Of a DNA stretch of 64,000 nucleotides, positions 43,197-52,403 are shown piece by piece (position 1 is the first letter of the stretch; every line of letters starts with the position of its first letter). A program made the position numbers and the translations under genes. This stretch comes from Niabella beijingensis (lineage in GTDB: Bacteria; Bacteroidota; Bacteroidia; Chitinophagales; Chitinophagaceae), in contig NZ_JAIQDI010000001.1 in NCBI RefSeq assembly GCF_020034665.1, forward strand, positions 3,596,001-3,660,000, given 5' to 3'. The notes under the pieces were generated by a model that saw only the letters and a program-made list of their open reading frames with translations, did not search any database and was not told where the DNA came from.

Positions 43197-44093
43197 ATGA
43201 AAACAATAATCCCGCTAACGAAAACCTCGTCCGGTTTTCCCGGCCTGCTGGTCCTGCTTTTCCTGGCATCGCAGCTCCTGTCCTGCAGTAAAACAGAAAA
43301 TTGTAATTATTCCGCTCCTGAAATGGCAACACAGGGTTGTAGCGCCGGTATGGATGTGGCATTCCTGATCGACTATACGGGAAGCATGGGACCGGCCATC
43401 GATTCGGTAAAAAAAGAAGTGAATAATATTGCCAACGCCATTGTAGCGGAGTCCGGTGGTGATTACAGGCTTTCGCTTTCTATTTTTGATGAGTATACGA
43501 AGCCCGGGGCCGAATATCCCACACCACAATACCTTAATGCACCTGATTATGTGAACCTGCCGGCCAATCAGAAACTGGTGATCAGCACCGGACCAACCAC
43601 CAACCAGTACCTGACGATGATGGAAAAATTTTCACCGGCGAATAAAACCAGTTTCAGTGCACAGCTGGCCAAACTGAATAACAGCAATGCCCTGAAGCTG
43701 GGCGCGGGTATCGGCGGCCCCGAACCCGGCGACCTGTTGCTGAATGAGATCCTGAGCAACCAGTTTGCGGGCGCCTGGCGCAGCGGAAATATCACCAAAC
43801 TGGCAGTGATCATTACCGATGCGCCGGCAGGAGGCGATGATGATAATGCGAATGCGGCGGATGATGCCTACCTGGCTGCACTGGCGGCCACTGCCAACAG
43901 CATGGGCATTCAATGCATCCTGCTCACCACTTTTAAAGGAAGTCCGTGGTATACGGCCAATTACAAACTGCAGCTTATTGCCAACAATACCGGCGGCCAG
44001 GCCTATGAATTTGATAATTTCAATACGATCTCCAGGGATCTTATTTCCATTATTGAAAATATCTGCGATCAGGACGGCGGCGCCGGGCGATAA
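43197..44093 (+). CDS. von Willebrand factor A domain lipoprotein
   Basis: A 298-residue secreted lipoprotein. The signal peptide ends in lipobox LLSC (Cys30). The vWA domain starts near residue 52 with the metal-ion-dependent adhesion site DYTGSMG (residues 59-65) and later has the TDAPAGGDDD region (about 205-215) with two further acidic positions. vWA domains bind proteins through a metal ion; the partner could be the adjacent OmpA-like protein. Cysteines at 36, 48 and near the C-terminus may form disulfides. Followed by its own terminator (44118-44156). Confidence 0.85.
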   Translation: MKTIIPLTKTSSGFPGLLVLLFLASQLLSCSKTENCNYSAPEMATQGCSAGMDVAFLIDYTGSMGPAIDSVKKEVNNIANAIVAESGGDYRLSLSIFDEYTKPGAEYPTPQYLNAPDYVNLPANQKLVISTGPTTNQYLTMMEKFSPANKTSFSAQLAKLNNSNALKLGAGIGGPEPGDLLLNEILSNQFAGAWRSGNITKLAVIITDAPAGGDDDNANAADDAYLAALAATANSMGIQCILLTTFKGSPWYTANYKLQLIANNTGGQAYEFDNFNTISRDLISIIENICDQDGGAGR

Positions 44094-44117
44094 ATGTACA
44101 CCTTCGTCAGCAGCAAT

Positions 44118-44156
44118 GCGGCGTTGCTCTTCCGGGAGCGGCGCCGTTCTTTTTTT
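44118..44156 (+). terminator. Terminator of the vWA gene; also decides the acyltransferase start
   Basis: Stem GGCGTTGCTC (44120-44129) with GAGCGGCGCC (44136-44145), two G-U pairs, followed by TTCTTTTTTT. It lies inside the extended reading frame that starts at 44094, which shows that the following gene must start later (44250). Confidence 0.75.
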
Positions 44157-44249
44157 AAGCGGTTCCTGCCGCCGGCAAAAACCGTTGCTCCAAAGATCCC
44201 GGCTGCTGAACTAAAAACCGCTATTTTTGATTTTTATAACAGCCAAAGA

Positions 44250-44984
44250 ATGCAGATATTTAAAGAAATAGCGGGTCGGATTTGCGCAGCCTGGGCGTTG
44301 ATTACCTTTGTCATCACCTTCCTTCTTGTATTACCGTTTGCCCTTATTTCCTATCTGTTTCCAGAACCGGCATCCACTGCTTATTTTATCCGGGTTTCCA
44401 AAGTATGGATGCATGTATGGTTCTTTCTTATCGGGTGCCGCATACGGGTACGGGGTACAGAACATTTTAAAAAGGGTACCGGCTATGTAGTTACCTGCAA
44501 CCATAATTCCCTTTTGGATATCCCGCTGTCGTCGGCATTTATTCCCGGGCCCAATAAAACGATCGCCAAGAATAGTTTTGCCAGGATTCCGATATTTGGC
44601 TGGTATTACTCAAAAGGCTCCGTGCTTGTTGACCGGAAAAGTGAAAAAAGCCGGAAAAAAAGCATTGAAAAAATGAAAGCGGTGCTGAAACAGGGAATGC
44701 ATATGTGTATTTACCCTGAAGGCACCCGTAACCGTACCAGGGAGCTGCTGAAACCCTTTTATAACGGGGCATTCAAGCTATCGGAAGATACGGGGCATGC
44801 GATCATTCCTGCGGTGATCCTGGGAACAAAAAAGGCCGTGCCTTTAAGTAAACCATTTTTCTTTTTGCCACGTACGCTTGAGATCCATTTTCTGGAACCG
44901 GTGTCGCCGCTGTCAAAAACAACTGCTCGGTTAAAGGAGGAGATTTTTACGATTATGAAGGATTATCTTCAGCAGCATCAGTAA
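44250..44984 (+). CDS. 1-acyl-sn-glycerol-3-phosphate acyltransferase (PlsC type)
   Basis: Second acylation of phosphatidic acid synthesis. The 244-residue inner-membrane-associated enzyme has a hydrophobic N-terminus (residues 10-35), the catalytic HX4D motif (His85 ... Asp90 in NHNSLLDIP), and EGTR in YPEGTRNR (about residues 155-160). The start at 44250 (MQIFKEIAG) is preferred over an in-frame ATG at 44094 because a terminator lies in between. Its 3' end overlaps the stop codon of the convergent LptD-like gene by seven bases. Confidence 0.93.
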   Translation: MQIFKEIAGRICAAWALITFVITFLLVLPFALISYLFPEPASTAYFIRVSKVWMHVWFFLIGCRIRVRGTEHFKKGTGYVVTCNHNSLLDIPLSSAFIPGPNKTIAKNSFARIPIFGWYYSKGSVLVDRKSEKSRKKSIEKMKAVLKQGMHMCIYPEGTRNRTRELLKPFYNGAFKLSEDTGHAIIPAVILGTKKAVPLSKPFFFLPRTLEIHFLEPVSPLSKTTARLKEEIFTIMKDYLQQHQ

Positions 44985-47821
44985 CGGGGTCCGCCGTTAA
45001 AGAACGACCGGTTCCGGTTGATCTTCAGATCCTGCAGCATACCCGATTTCGGACTGATGGTAAAATTGTAATATTTGTATACACCCACCGGCGATACGCT
45101 TGCGGAGAACTGCCAGCAATGGAGGTCGCGCGAAATGGTGAAACCCACGGTCTGGATCTGCTTGGTCTTGAAATCATAGGCGCCGTTGACACTGAAATTC
45201 CATTTAGGGGTCAGGTTGAAACTGCCGTTAAAATTCGTGCTGGAATTGATCCCGTTCCCCGCGCTGAGGCCCGTGGTACGGTTGGGCTTTGTATACATTA
45301 ATGAATAGGAGAGATTTATTGACCAGGGCGTGTTGAAGTCCACGAACTCTGCAGGGTTTTGCCGCATGTATTCCAGCAGGCGTTGCTGATCCGCCTGCAG
45401 CATGGGATCATTCATCTGCTGGTTCAGGGCTTCTTCCCGCTGTTTGGCTTTGTTGGCGTCTTTGGGCTTGCTCTGGAAGCTGGTGCTCATGGTAATGCTG
45501 GCGTTCGTCAGTGTGCCTATATTGAACCGCCCGTCCTGCCAGGCATAGTACTTGGTGGGAACCCCGTTCGCATCCAGTTTGTAGGGGGTTATGGTACCAT
45601 TGGCGCTGATATTGATCTTTTCAAAAAGGTTGGTACGGAAATAAAGACTGAAAGGCGATAACTGCATCGAATCTGCAAACATATTATAGGAAGAACTGAA
45701 TCCGAAACCATCGATCAGCCGGATCTTTTTAAAGCCGTTCTCATCTACGCCGTTAGCACCGTCGGTCGTACTCTCATCCGTGGAATCGGAATCTGCCTTG
45801 GGCTTTTTCTTCGCCTTTACCTTCATCTCCAGGTTATTGTCGATACCAAAATTGATACCACCAAACCTTCGGGCCGTGAATATGTCCACAGGAGGAGAAC
45901 CGATACCAGCCAGTTTGTCGTAATACCTGTAGGAGGTATCTTTTTTGTCTTTGGAGATCACCTGAACCCGCTGCCAGTTGTTCCGGTTCATATCCGGTGT
46001 ATAACTTAGCGACAGATTGGGGCGGATCACGTGGCGGATGCCCTGTATTCGTTTGTTACGGAACTGATAGGTTCCGTAAAGCGCGGTATTGATACTGATA
46101 CCCATGCTCATCTGCTGGCGCAGTGCGATCTTGTTAGTGGCCACCCCTATAACTGTATCCAGTTCGGGGATAAAGGAATAATCGGTTTTCTTGTTCACCA
46201 GGGTTTGCGAGTACGAGATGGAAGGGGAAATCATCACCGCCCCGCCCAGTATCGGAGGCAGGGAAAGGGTGATGGGGATGCTCTGGTTACCATTCCACTG
46301 CAGTGTATCCCACATACGCTGGAAAGTACCGCGGTACAGCCCGCGCGTACGCAGTGAATCCTTTGTTGAATCCGCCAGTTCATAAAATGACATAGCTGTC
46401 TGGAATCCGCCCTGGTAGCCGATCCCCAATTGCTCGTACCATTTTTTGGTGCCCACGGAGTTCTTTTTCTGGAAAGGATAAATCGTATTCACCGTGAACG
46501 CCATGTTGGGGAAATTAAAGGTCACCAGGCGCGCGGCATTGTTCTGGTTATGGTTAAAGCTCGCTGTAAAGTTAAAGGGCTTATCCTGCCAGGTTTTTGA
46601 ATAAGTAATGGAAGACCCTGCTGTGTTGTTCATCAGGTTCATAAGATTACTGTTCGGAATGTTCTCATTGTAACGGGTGGAGCTCATGTTCACATTGGCA
46701 GAAAAACTGACCCCCGGACGAGAGCGGGTGTCGGAAGAATGGGTCCAGGCAAACGAATAGGTCTTGGTCAGCGAAAAATCGGGGTCGCCCCTGAAATTAC
46801 GCCGGTAACGCTGTAATCCGAATTTTACCGATCCCTGGTATTTGTAAATTTTCCGGTAGGTGGGCAATACATCCACCATCCAGCTTCCGTAGGAGTAAAT
46901 ATTTCCATATACCTGTACATCCCAGTTATCATTGATCACCTGGTAATAACCCAGGCGGGAGAGTCCCAGCCCCCATTGATCATTCCGCTCAAAAGAGGGG
47001 GTCATGAGCCCCGAATGGCGACCCTGATACAGCGGATAGATACCAAATGGCAGGTACACCGGAACCGGTACCGAGTCAAATTCCGGCCGGACAGCTCCCG
47101 TAACCGCTAATTTTTTGTTAACGATTTTTGAGCGGCGTGCCCGGAAGCCGAAATGCGGATGATCGAGGTTACAGGTGGTAAAAAATGTACCCTGTCCGTA
47201 CATCGTACGCGCATCGATCTTTTTTGCAATGTCGGAATGAATGAACATCTCTCCCTGCTGGGTAATGGTTCCCTTGGTAATACCCTGCTGGGTCTTGATA
47301 TTGTATTCCATCCCCTCACTCTTATATTCTTCCTGTCCCTGCTTCATTTCGGCATAATCCGATATTTCGCCCGTACTGTCCTTGCCTGCTTTGGCAGTTA
47401 CAATATGGTTGGTCTGGTCGATGCCGATCTCAGGGGCCGTAAGCGTCATGTCTTCATATTCAGCCTTGGCTTTTCCGTAAAGATTGATCTTTTTGGAGTC
47501 AAGAAAGCCTACAATGGAATCCTGGCCAAAATAGTTCACCGGTCCTGACAGGGTGTCTTTGGATATTTTCAACCGGAACGTATCTGTTTTTACCCGGCCT
47601 GTATCTGTTGTCAGTTTGGTAGAATCGGCTATCTTTAGGCTGTCGTTGCCCGGAAGCGTATCTTTTATGGATTTTTGCGGAACCGTGTCTTTTTGAAAGG
47701 AAAATGAGGGCACTCCCTGCCGGTCCGAACCCGCAACAGCAGCAACGTCTTTTTTACCAGCCATCAATATCATAGCTGTTAGAAAAAGGACAACAAAATA
47801 AAATCTTTTAAATTTGCGCAT
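44978..47821 (-). CDS. LPS-assembly LptD-like outer membrane protein
   Basis: A 947-residue outer membrane protein of the Bacteroidota LptD type, which inserts lipopolysaccharide into the outer leaflet. Signal peptide at 1-30; an OstA-like N-terminal part (about 85-230, GKAKAEYEDMTLTAPEIGID) and a long beta-barrel with TYGSWMVDVLPTYRKIYKYQG-type strands. The frame is open to 47863, but the ATG at 47821 (MRKFKRFYFVV) starts the signal peptide directly. It is divergent from an amidase-MlaD-OstA operon, a conserved arrangement in this phylum (recalled, not checked). It converges with the plsC gene with a seven-base overlap of the ends. Confidence 0.85.
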   Translation of the reverse strand: MRKFKRFYFVVLFLTAMILMAGKKDVAAVAGSDRQGVPSFSFQKDTVPQKSIKDTLPGNDSLKIADSTKLTTDTGRVKTDTFRLKISKDTLSGPVNYFGQDSIVGFLDSKKINLYGKAKAEYEDMTLTAPEIGIDQTNHIVTAKAGKDSTGEISDYAEMKQGQEEYKSEGMEYNIKTQQGITKGTITQQGEMFIHSDIAKKIDARTMYGQGTFFTTCNLDHPHFGFRARRSKIVNKKLAVTGAVRPEFDSVPVPVYLPFGIYPLYQGRHSGLMTPSFERNDQWGLGLSRLGYYQVINDNWDVQVYGNIYSYGSWMVDVLPTYRKIYKYQGSVKFGLQRYRRNFRGDPDFSLTKTYSFAWTHSSDTRSRPGVSFSANVNMSSTRYNENIPNSNLMNLMNNTAGSSITYSKTWQDKPFNFTASFNHNQNNAARLVTFNFPNMAFTVNTIYPFQKKNSVGTKKWYEQLGIGYQGGFQTAMSFYELADSTKDSLRTRGLYRGTFQRMWDTLQWNGNQSIPITLSLPPILGGAVMISPSISYSQTLVNKKTDYSFIPELDTVIGVATNKIALRQQMSMGISINTALYGTYQFRNKRIQGIRHVIRPNLSLSYTPDMNRNNWQRVQVISKDKKDTSYRYYDKLAGIGSPPVDIFTARRFGGINFGIDNNLEMKVKAKKKPKADSDSTDESTTDGANGVDENGFKKIRLIDGFGFSSSYNMFADSMQLSPFSLYFRTNLFEKINISANGTITPYKLDANGVPTKYYAWQDGRFNIGTLTNASITMSTSFQSKPKDANKAKQREEALNQQMNDPMLQADQQRLLEYMRQNPAEFVDFNTPWSINLSYSLMYTKPNRTTGLSAGNGINSSTNFNGSFNLTPKWNFSVNGAYDFKTKQIQTVGFTISRDLHCWQFSASVSPVGVYKYYNFTISPKSGMLQDLKINRNRSFFNGGPRY

Positions 47822-47926
47822 TAGGGTTTGTGCCAAAGTACGGCGCAAATGTATAAATAACATAGTAAAGATTTTGTGAAGCTTGAAACTAAAAATCAGA
47901 TATTACGTCGAAGCCTGAAAAAAATT

Positions 47927-48943
47927 ATGAAAAAATTTATAAGTCCGTTTCTATTATTTATACTTACTGCAGGATGTTTTTCTGTTATTGCTGCCCAGCA
48001 GGGTAATTCCGGGGCAAAGTCGGGTGCTGTTAAAACGATCATTGTAGACGCGGGACATGGAGGAAGCGATGTGGGGGCAGAAGGGCTTCAGACCACTGAA
48101 GCGGCGATTACCCTGCAGGTGGCCAGAAAGCTGGCAACGGCCATGAGGAACCAGTTGAAGGGAATCAATATCCTGGAAACAAGGACCACTTCTGCATTAC
48201 CGGGCGGGCTGTCAAATTCTGTTGCGGCCAACCGTTACCGGGCGGATTTTGCCAACCGGAACAATGGCGACCTGTTTATTTCCCTCCATTGCAACGCGGC
48301 GGGGAGAAGGCCCGGAGGCTGGTATATAAAAAAGGTCGTGGGAAGGGAGGCGCATACAAAAACAGTAACCGTAGGGAAGGGCAAAAAGAAAAAAAAGGTA
48401 AAAAAGACCTATTATGTAAACAAATACGAGGATGTATGGGTTGAAAACAAGGCAAGGGGTACAGAAACCTATATCTGGGCTGTTGGAAAAAATGAGCAGA
48501 AGGTCAACTCGATGAAAAATATCGATGATGACGACAAGGACTACTACAACGAAGAAACCGGCGATGGTGCCGATGCCCCTCCGATGCCGGATTCAAACGA
48601 TCCTGCTGAACGGGTACGGATGCTGATCTATACACAGAACTATTTCAGAAAAAGCTATTCACTGGCCACACTTGTGGAAAAGAATTTTATTGCTGACGGG
48701 CGTACCAGCAGGGGTGTACAGCAGCGCAACCATAAGGGTATCTGGGTGCTTCAGGCTACCGGAATGCCAAGCGTTCTGGTAGAAATGGGCTTTATCAGCA
48801 ATAAAGAGGATGAAGCCTACCTGGTCAGCTCCCAAGGTCAGGAAGAAATTGTGAACAGTATACTGGACGCAGTTAAAACATACATTGAAAAATACAGCAC
48901 CACAGCTCCGCAGTCCCTTGCAGCAGCAGGTAAAGCAGACTGA
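47927..48943 (+). CDS. N-acetylmuramoyl-L-alanine amidase (Amidase_3) with basic insertion
   Basis: Cleaves peptide stems from peptidoglycan in the periplasm. The 338-residue protein has a signal peptide (1-24), and Amidase_3 zinc residues in IIVDAGHGGSDVG (His44), a second Glu region, NGDLFISLHCNA (His121) and the catalytic Glu in VLVEMGFISN. Between the second and third motifs is an unusual insertion (about 127-180), with a run KGKKKKKVKK (151-160), that may contact cell-wall or acidic polymers. A longer frame from 47876 exists; the ATG at 47927 gives the proper signal peptide. First gene of the amidase-MlaD-OstA operon. Confidence 0.92.
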   Translation: MKKFISPFLLFILTAGCFSVIAAQQGNSGAKSGAVKTIIVDAGHGGSDVGAEGLQTTEAAITLQVARKLATAMRNQLKGINILETRTTSALPGGLSNSVAANRYRADFANRNNGDLFISLHCNAAGRRPGGWYIKKVVGREAHTKTVTVGKGKKKKKVKKTYYVNKYEDVWVENKARGTETYIWAVGKNEQKVNSMKNIDDDDKDYYNEETGDGADAPPMPDSNDPAERVRMLIYTQNYFRKSYSLATLVEKNFIADGRTSRGVQQRNHKGIWVLQATGMPSVLVEMGFISNKEDEAYLVSSQGQEEIVNSILDAVKTYIEKYSTTAPQSLAAAGKAD

Positions 48944-49088
48944 TATGCCGGATTGACGGAATGGGCCGGAGAATTAAGATTCTGATAACGAGTTTTTTGT
49001 ATAATTAAGCTTGTTTTTAATTTTTTCGGACGTTATTTGCAATATTATTTGAGTCAATTGGCAGAGGACAGAACTTAAACCATGTTTC

Positions 49089-50072
49089 ATGAAAATATCA
49101 AATGAACTTAAGGTGGGTGTATTGGCCGTGATAGCTATTACCGCCCTGATATTCGGGTTCAGGTTTTTAAAGGGAAAGGATATTTTTAACCACAATCCCA
49201 AAATTTACGCAATATTCAGATCGGTAGGCGGACTGGAGAAGTCCAACTTCGTAAAAATAAACGGTCTTGCCATCGGTTCGGTATATAAAATTGAGCCGGC
49301 GGATGCCAATGTAAGCGCGATCAGAGTTACCCTGAGTATTACCGAGGATGTGAATATTCCTGCGAATTCCGTCGCCTATATTTCCGGAAGTCTGCTGGGA
49401 GCATCAGAGGTAGTGATCGACAAAGGGAACTCCAAAGAGTATCTTGGTGATGAGGCCGAGATCAAAACCCGGGTGGAAGAAGGGTTGCTGGGCGATCTTT
49501 CGTCTGAGGCCAAACCGCTGATGGGGAAGGTGAGAACCGTGGCGGACTCACTCACATTGCTGTTGTCTCATTTCAATAATACGCTGGATGTGCCTACACA
49601 GCGCAACCTCCAGGAGGCCATCGCGCACCTGAAAAATACCGTTGGCTCACTGAACCTCCTGTTGTCAAGTGTTCAGAAGCCGCTGGCGGCGTCGCTGGAT
49701 AATATGAGCGTTTTTACAGAGTCCTTAAAAAGGAATAACGGACAGGTGGACCAGATCCTGGGTAATGTGAACGCATTAACAGGTAATCTTTCAAAGCTGC
49801 AGCTGGAGCAGACACTGGATACGCTTAGTACGACGGTGGTGGCGCTGCGCGATGCAGTGAACAAGATCTCCAGTCCTGAAGGAAGCATCGGCGCACTGAT
49901 GAACGACCGGCAGTTGTATAACCGGTTGAATGGAGTGGCACTGAGTGCCGAAATCCTGCTGGATGATATCCGGGTGCATCCCAAACGCTATGTGAACATT
50001 TCTGTTTTTGGCAAGAAAAATAAGGCAGGTGAGCTTACTGCACCTGCAATAAAGGATACGGTTCCCCGATAA
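49089..50072 (+). CDS. MlaD/MCE-family periplasmic protein
   Basis: A 327-residue MCE-domain protein: one N-terminal membrane helix (about 8-28) and a periplasmic MCE beta-barrel (about 38-120, FRSVGGLEKSNFVKINGLAIGSVYKIE), followed by a long helical tail (about 135-290). MCE proteins such as MlaD bind phospholipids and pass them between membranes. No ABC permease or ATPase is beside it here, so the partners must be elsewhere. It ends one base before the OstA-like gene. Confidence 0.9.
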   Translation: MKISNELKVGVLAVIAITALIFGFRFLKGKDIFNHNPKIYAIFRSVGGLEKSNFVKINGLAIGSVYKIEPADANVSAIRVTLSITEDVNIPANSVAYISGSLLGASEVVIDKGNSKEYLGDEAEIKTRVEEGLLGDLSSEAKPLMGKVRTVADSLTLLLSHFNNTLDVPTQRNLQEAIAHLKNTVGSLNLLLSSVQKPLAASLDNMSVFTESLKRNNGQVDQILGNVNALTGNLSKLQLEQTLDTLSTTVVALRDAVNKISSPEGSIGALMNDRQLYNRLNGVALSAEILLDDIRVHPKRYVNISVFGKKNKAGELTAPAIKDTVPR

Positions 50073-50073
50073 G

Positions 50074-51960
50074 ATGTATAACTCCCTTTTTCTGAAATAC
50101 AGCCTGTTTCTTGTTCTGCTGATAGGGGCAGGTATCGCAGGTGCTCAGCAACCGGCGGGCACTCCGGTAGATATCATTCATGCCGACAGCATTTCATTAA
50201 AAAAGGCGAACGACAGCACCGAACTTACCATACTGGTGGGTAGTGTGGTGATGAAACAGGGGACCACGATTTTTAAATGCGACCGTTGTGTGAAAAACGA
50301 CCGCACCCGTACCTTTGAGGCCTGGGGCAATGTCCACATCAACGATTCCGATACTACAAATATCTATTCCGGTCATTTACGGTATCTTATAGAAAAGCAG
50401 ATCGCTTACCTGGATAAGGATGTAAAGCTGACCGACGGACACGCTACACTTACCACCCCCGACCTGGAATACAATATGAGCACCAATATCGCCATTTATA
50501 AGAATGGCGGGAAGGTGGTTAATAAAAAAACGGTGATCACCAGTAAGGAGGCTTTTTACTATACAGATCTTAAAGATGTCTTTTTCAAGAAAAATGTACT
50601 GGTGAATGATCCCGGATACCGGATCACCACCGACTCGCTGCAATACAATACCGAAAACCAGATCGCCCGCTTTATCGCATTGACGCATATAAAGGACAGT
50701 ACAAATGCGACCATCGACACCCGGGCCGGTTATTATAACCTCAAGAGTGGTGATGCGCAGTTCGGACAACGTCCGCTGATCAATGACGGGAAAGGCGTAA
50801 CGGTAGAGGCGGATAATGTTTCCCTGGACAATGGATTTGCCAAAGCGGAAGGAAATGCTGTGGTGATTGACACCATCCGTAAAACAACACTTATCGGTAA
50901 CCTTATTTACCAGAACAGGACGACCGAAGCCGTACTGGCTACGCTAAAGCCGCTGATGATCATAAAGCAGGGGGAAGACTCGATCTATATTACCGCCGAT
51001 ACATTGTTCAGCGCAAAACTGACCGACCTGTATGCCGTGTCGCCGGCGCTGGGAGGAGACCGCATCCGGATAACGCCGGATTCCGCAGCTGTGCCTTCAG
51101 ATTCCCTGCTGCCGGTTGTATCAAAAGCAGCTGACATAGTGCCCGGGACGGATTCCACCGGTATATCCGGCAATGAGAAGAAGCTCCCGCTGCCGGCCGC
51201 ACTTGAGCCGGAAAAGCCGGCAACTGCCCGGGACAGCATTCCCGCCCGGGCAATAGCCGAAGTGCCCAAGGTATTAACGCATGCGGAGCTGCTCTCCAAA
51301 CCGGGAGAAACCCCGCCCAGGCAAACCACAGGAGTTCCCGCACTGCCGGCACAGGGAAAAAATGCAGTAAAGGAAAAACCGGCGGATAACGACAGTACGA
51401 ACCGCTATTTTGAAGGCTTTCACCACGTAAGGATCTTCAGCGATTCGCTCCAGGCGGTATGCGACAGCCTGTTCTACTCCTTTAAGGATTCCACCTTCCG
51501 TTTATACCAGGATCCCGTTGTATGGGGAAAGGCCAGCCAGATAACAGGAGACACCATCCTGCTGCATACGAAGAACAAGCAAATGGACCGGTTTGAAGCC
51601 TTTAAAAGGGGATTTATGATCAATCATGTGGAGGATCAGGCATACAACCAGGTAAAAGCTACCAGACTGGACGGATATTTCACGGATGGTAACATGGACT
51701 CCGTTCGGGCAAAAGGCTCTGCCGAATGTATTTACTATGTTCAGGATGAGGACAGCTCCTATATCGGTGTCAACCAGACAAAATCCGATATCCTGGATGC
51801 CTATTTTTCCAATAAAGAACTGAAAAAGGTGGTGTTGAGAAGCGAAGCCAGCGGAACCCTCTATCCTCTAAAGGATAAATCACCGGATGAAATGCGGTTA
51901 CCTGATTTTAAATGGCGAGAGGCAGAACGGCCCAAAACAAAATACGAACTGCTGCAGTAA
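50074..51960 (+). CDS. OstA/LptA-like periplasmic protein
   Basis: A 628-residue secreted protein with an N-terminal signal peptide (about 1-25) and repeated OstA/LptA-type beta-jellyroll segments (KANDSTELTILVGSVVMKQGTTIFKCDR..., then HINDSDTTNIYSGHLRYLIEK...). LptA-like proteins form the periplasmic bridge for lipopolysaccharide. A low-complexity proline-rich linker (about 345-450) separates an additional C-terminal OstA-like part (ending near 628). The gene follows the MlaD-like gene with a single base between stop and start, which suggests coupled translation. Confidence 0.88.
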   Translation: MYNSLFLKYSLFLVLLIGAGIAGAQQPAGTPVDIIHADSISLKKANDSTELTILVGSVVMKQGTTIFKCDRCVKNDRTRTFEAWGNVHINDSDTTNIYSGHLRYLIEKQIAYLDKDVKLTDGHATLTTPDLEYNMSTNIAIYKNGGKVVNKKTVITSKEAFYYTDLKDVFFKKNVLVNDPGYRITTDSLQYNTENQIARFIALTHIKDSTNATIDTRAGYYNLKSGDAQFGQRPLINDGKGVTVEADNVSLDNGFAKAEGNAVVIDTIRKTTLIGNLIYQNRTTEAVLATLKPLMIIKQGEDSIYITADTLFSAKLTDLYAVSPALGGDRIRITPDSAAVPSDSLLPVVSKAADIVPGTDSTGISGNEKKLPLPAALEPEKPATARDSIPARAIAEVPKVLTHAELLSKPGETPPRQTTGVPALPAQGKNAVKEKPADNDSTNRYFEGFHHVRIFSDSLQAVCDSLFYSFKDSTFRLYQDPVVWGKASQITGDTILLHTKNKQMDRFEAFKRGFMINHVEDQAYNQVKATRLDGYFTDGNMDSVRAKGSAECIYYVQDEDSSYIGVNQTKSDILDAYFSNKELKKVVLRSEASGTLYPLKDKSPDEMRLPDFKWREAERPKTKYELLQ

Positions 51961-52023
51961 ACAACAGTGCATAACATTACCCGTCCCTGTATGGAAATTT
52001 CCCCGCTGCTGGCTGGTTGCTCT

Positions 52024-52227
52024 TCAGGCTTTTTTATCCGTTACGATGTACCATTCCCTGCCGTCGATGATTTCAATATGCCATATCCATTCTGCAATAT
52101 TAAACGTTGCGGTTTTTTCTGCAAGATGAACGATGGCGTCTGCCGTAAAACTTATATTACTCAAAAAAGCTGACTGATGAGCATCCTTTTCAGGCCGGTG
52201 GATTTTATCATCTAAAATCACTCTCAT
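52024..52227 (-). CDS. Possible small protein, 67 residues
   Basis: From the ATG at 52227 the minus strand encodes a 67-residue soluble protein ending [16 protein letters not shown], with a protein-like composition (aromatic and charged residues evenly spread). It fills most of the 443-base gap between ostA-like and trpB and no other feature explains that gap. I do not recognise a family, and it could be spurious. Confidence 0.4.
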   Translation of the reverse strand: MRVILDDKIHRPEKDAHQSAFLSNISFTADAIVHLAEKTATFNIAEWIWHIEIIDGREWYIVTDKKA

Positions 52228-52403
52228 GTTTACCGCTTTTTGTGATCTGTGTCCTAAATATACATCAGAATGGGAGGGCCTGCAAAAATTGTTTTGCACA
52301 ATGGGGTACAGCGTTCAGTCTCATTACATTGGCAAACAGGACCGGATTATACACCCATTTCTTGTATCTTTACGCCTCACCAAAAAGTACAGGGGTAAAT
52401 AAA

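Noticed and set aside
52242..52403. Trp-rich leader or attenuator for trpBA, or a longer trpB start
   Set aside because: The extension contains one Trp only and no terminator or alternative hairpin; trpB homologues start at [14 protein letters not shown] sequence.
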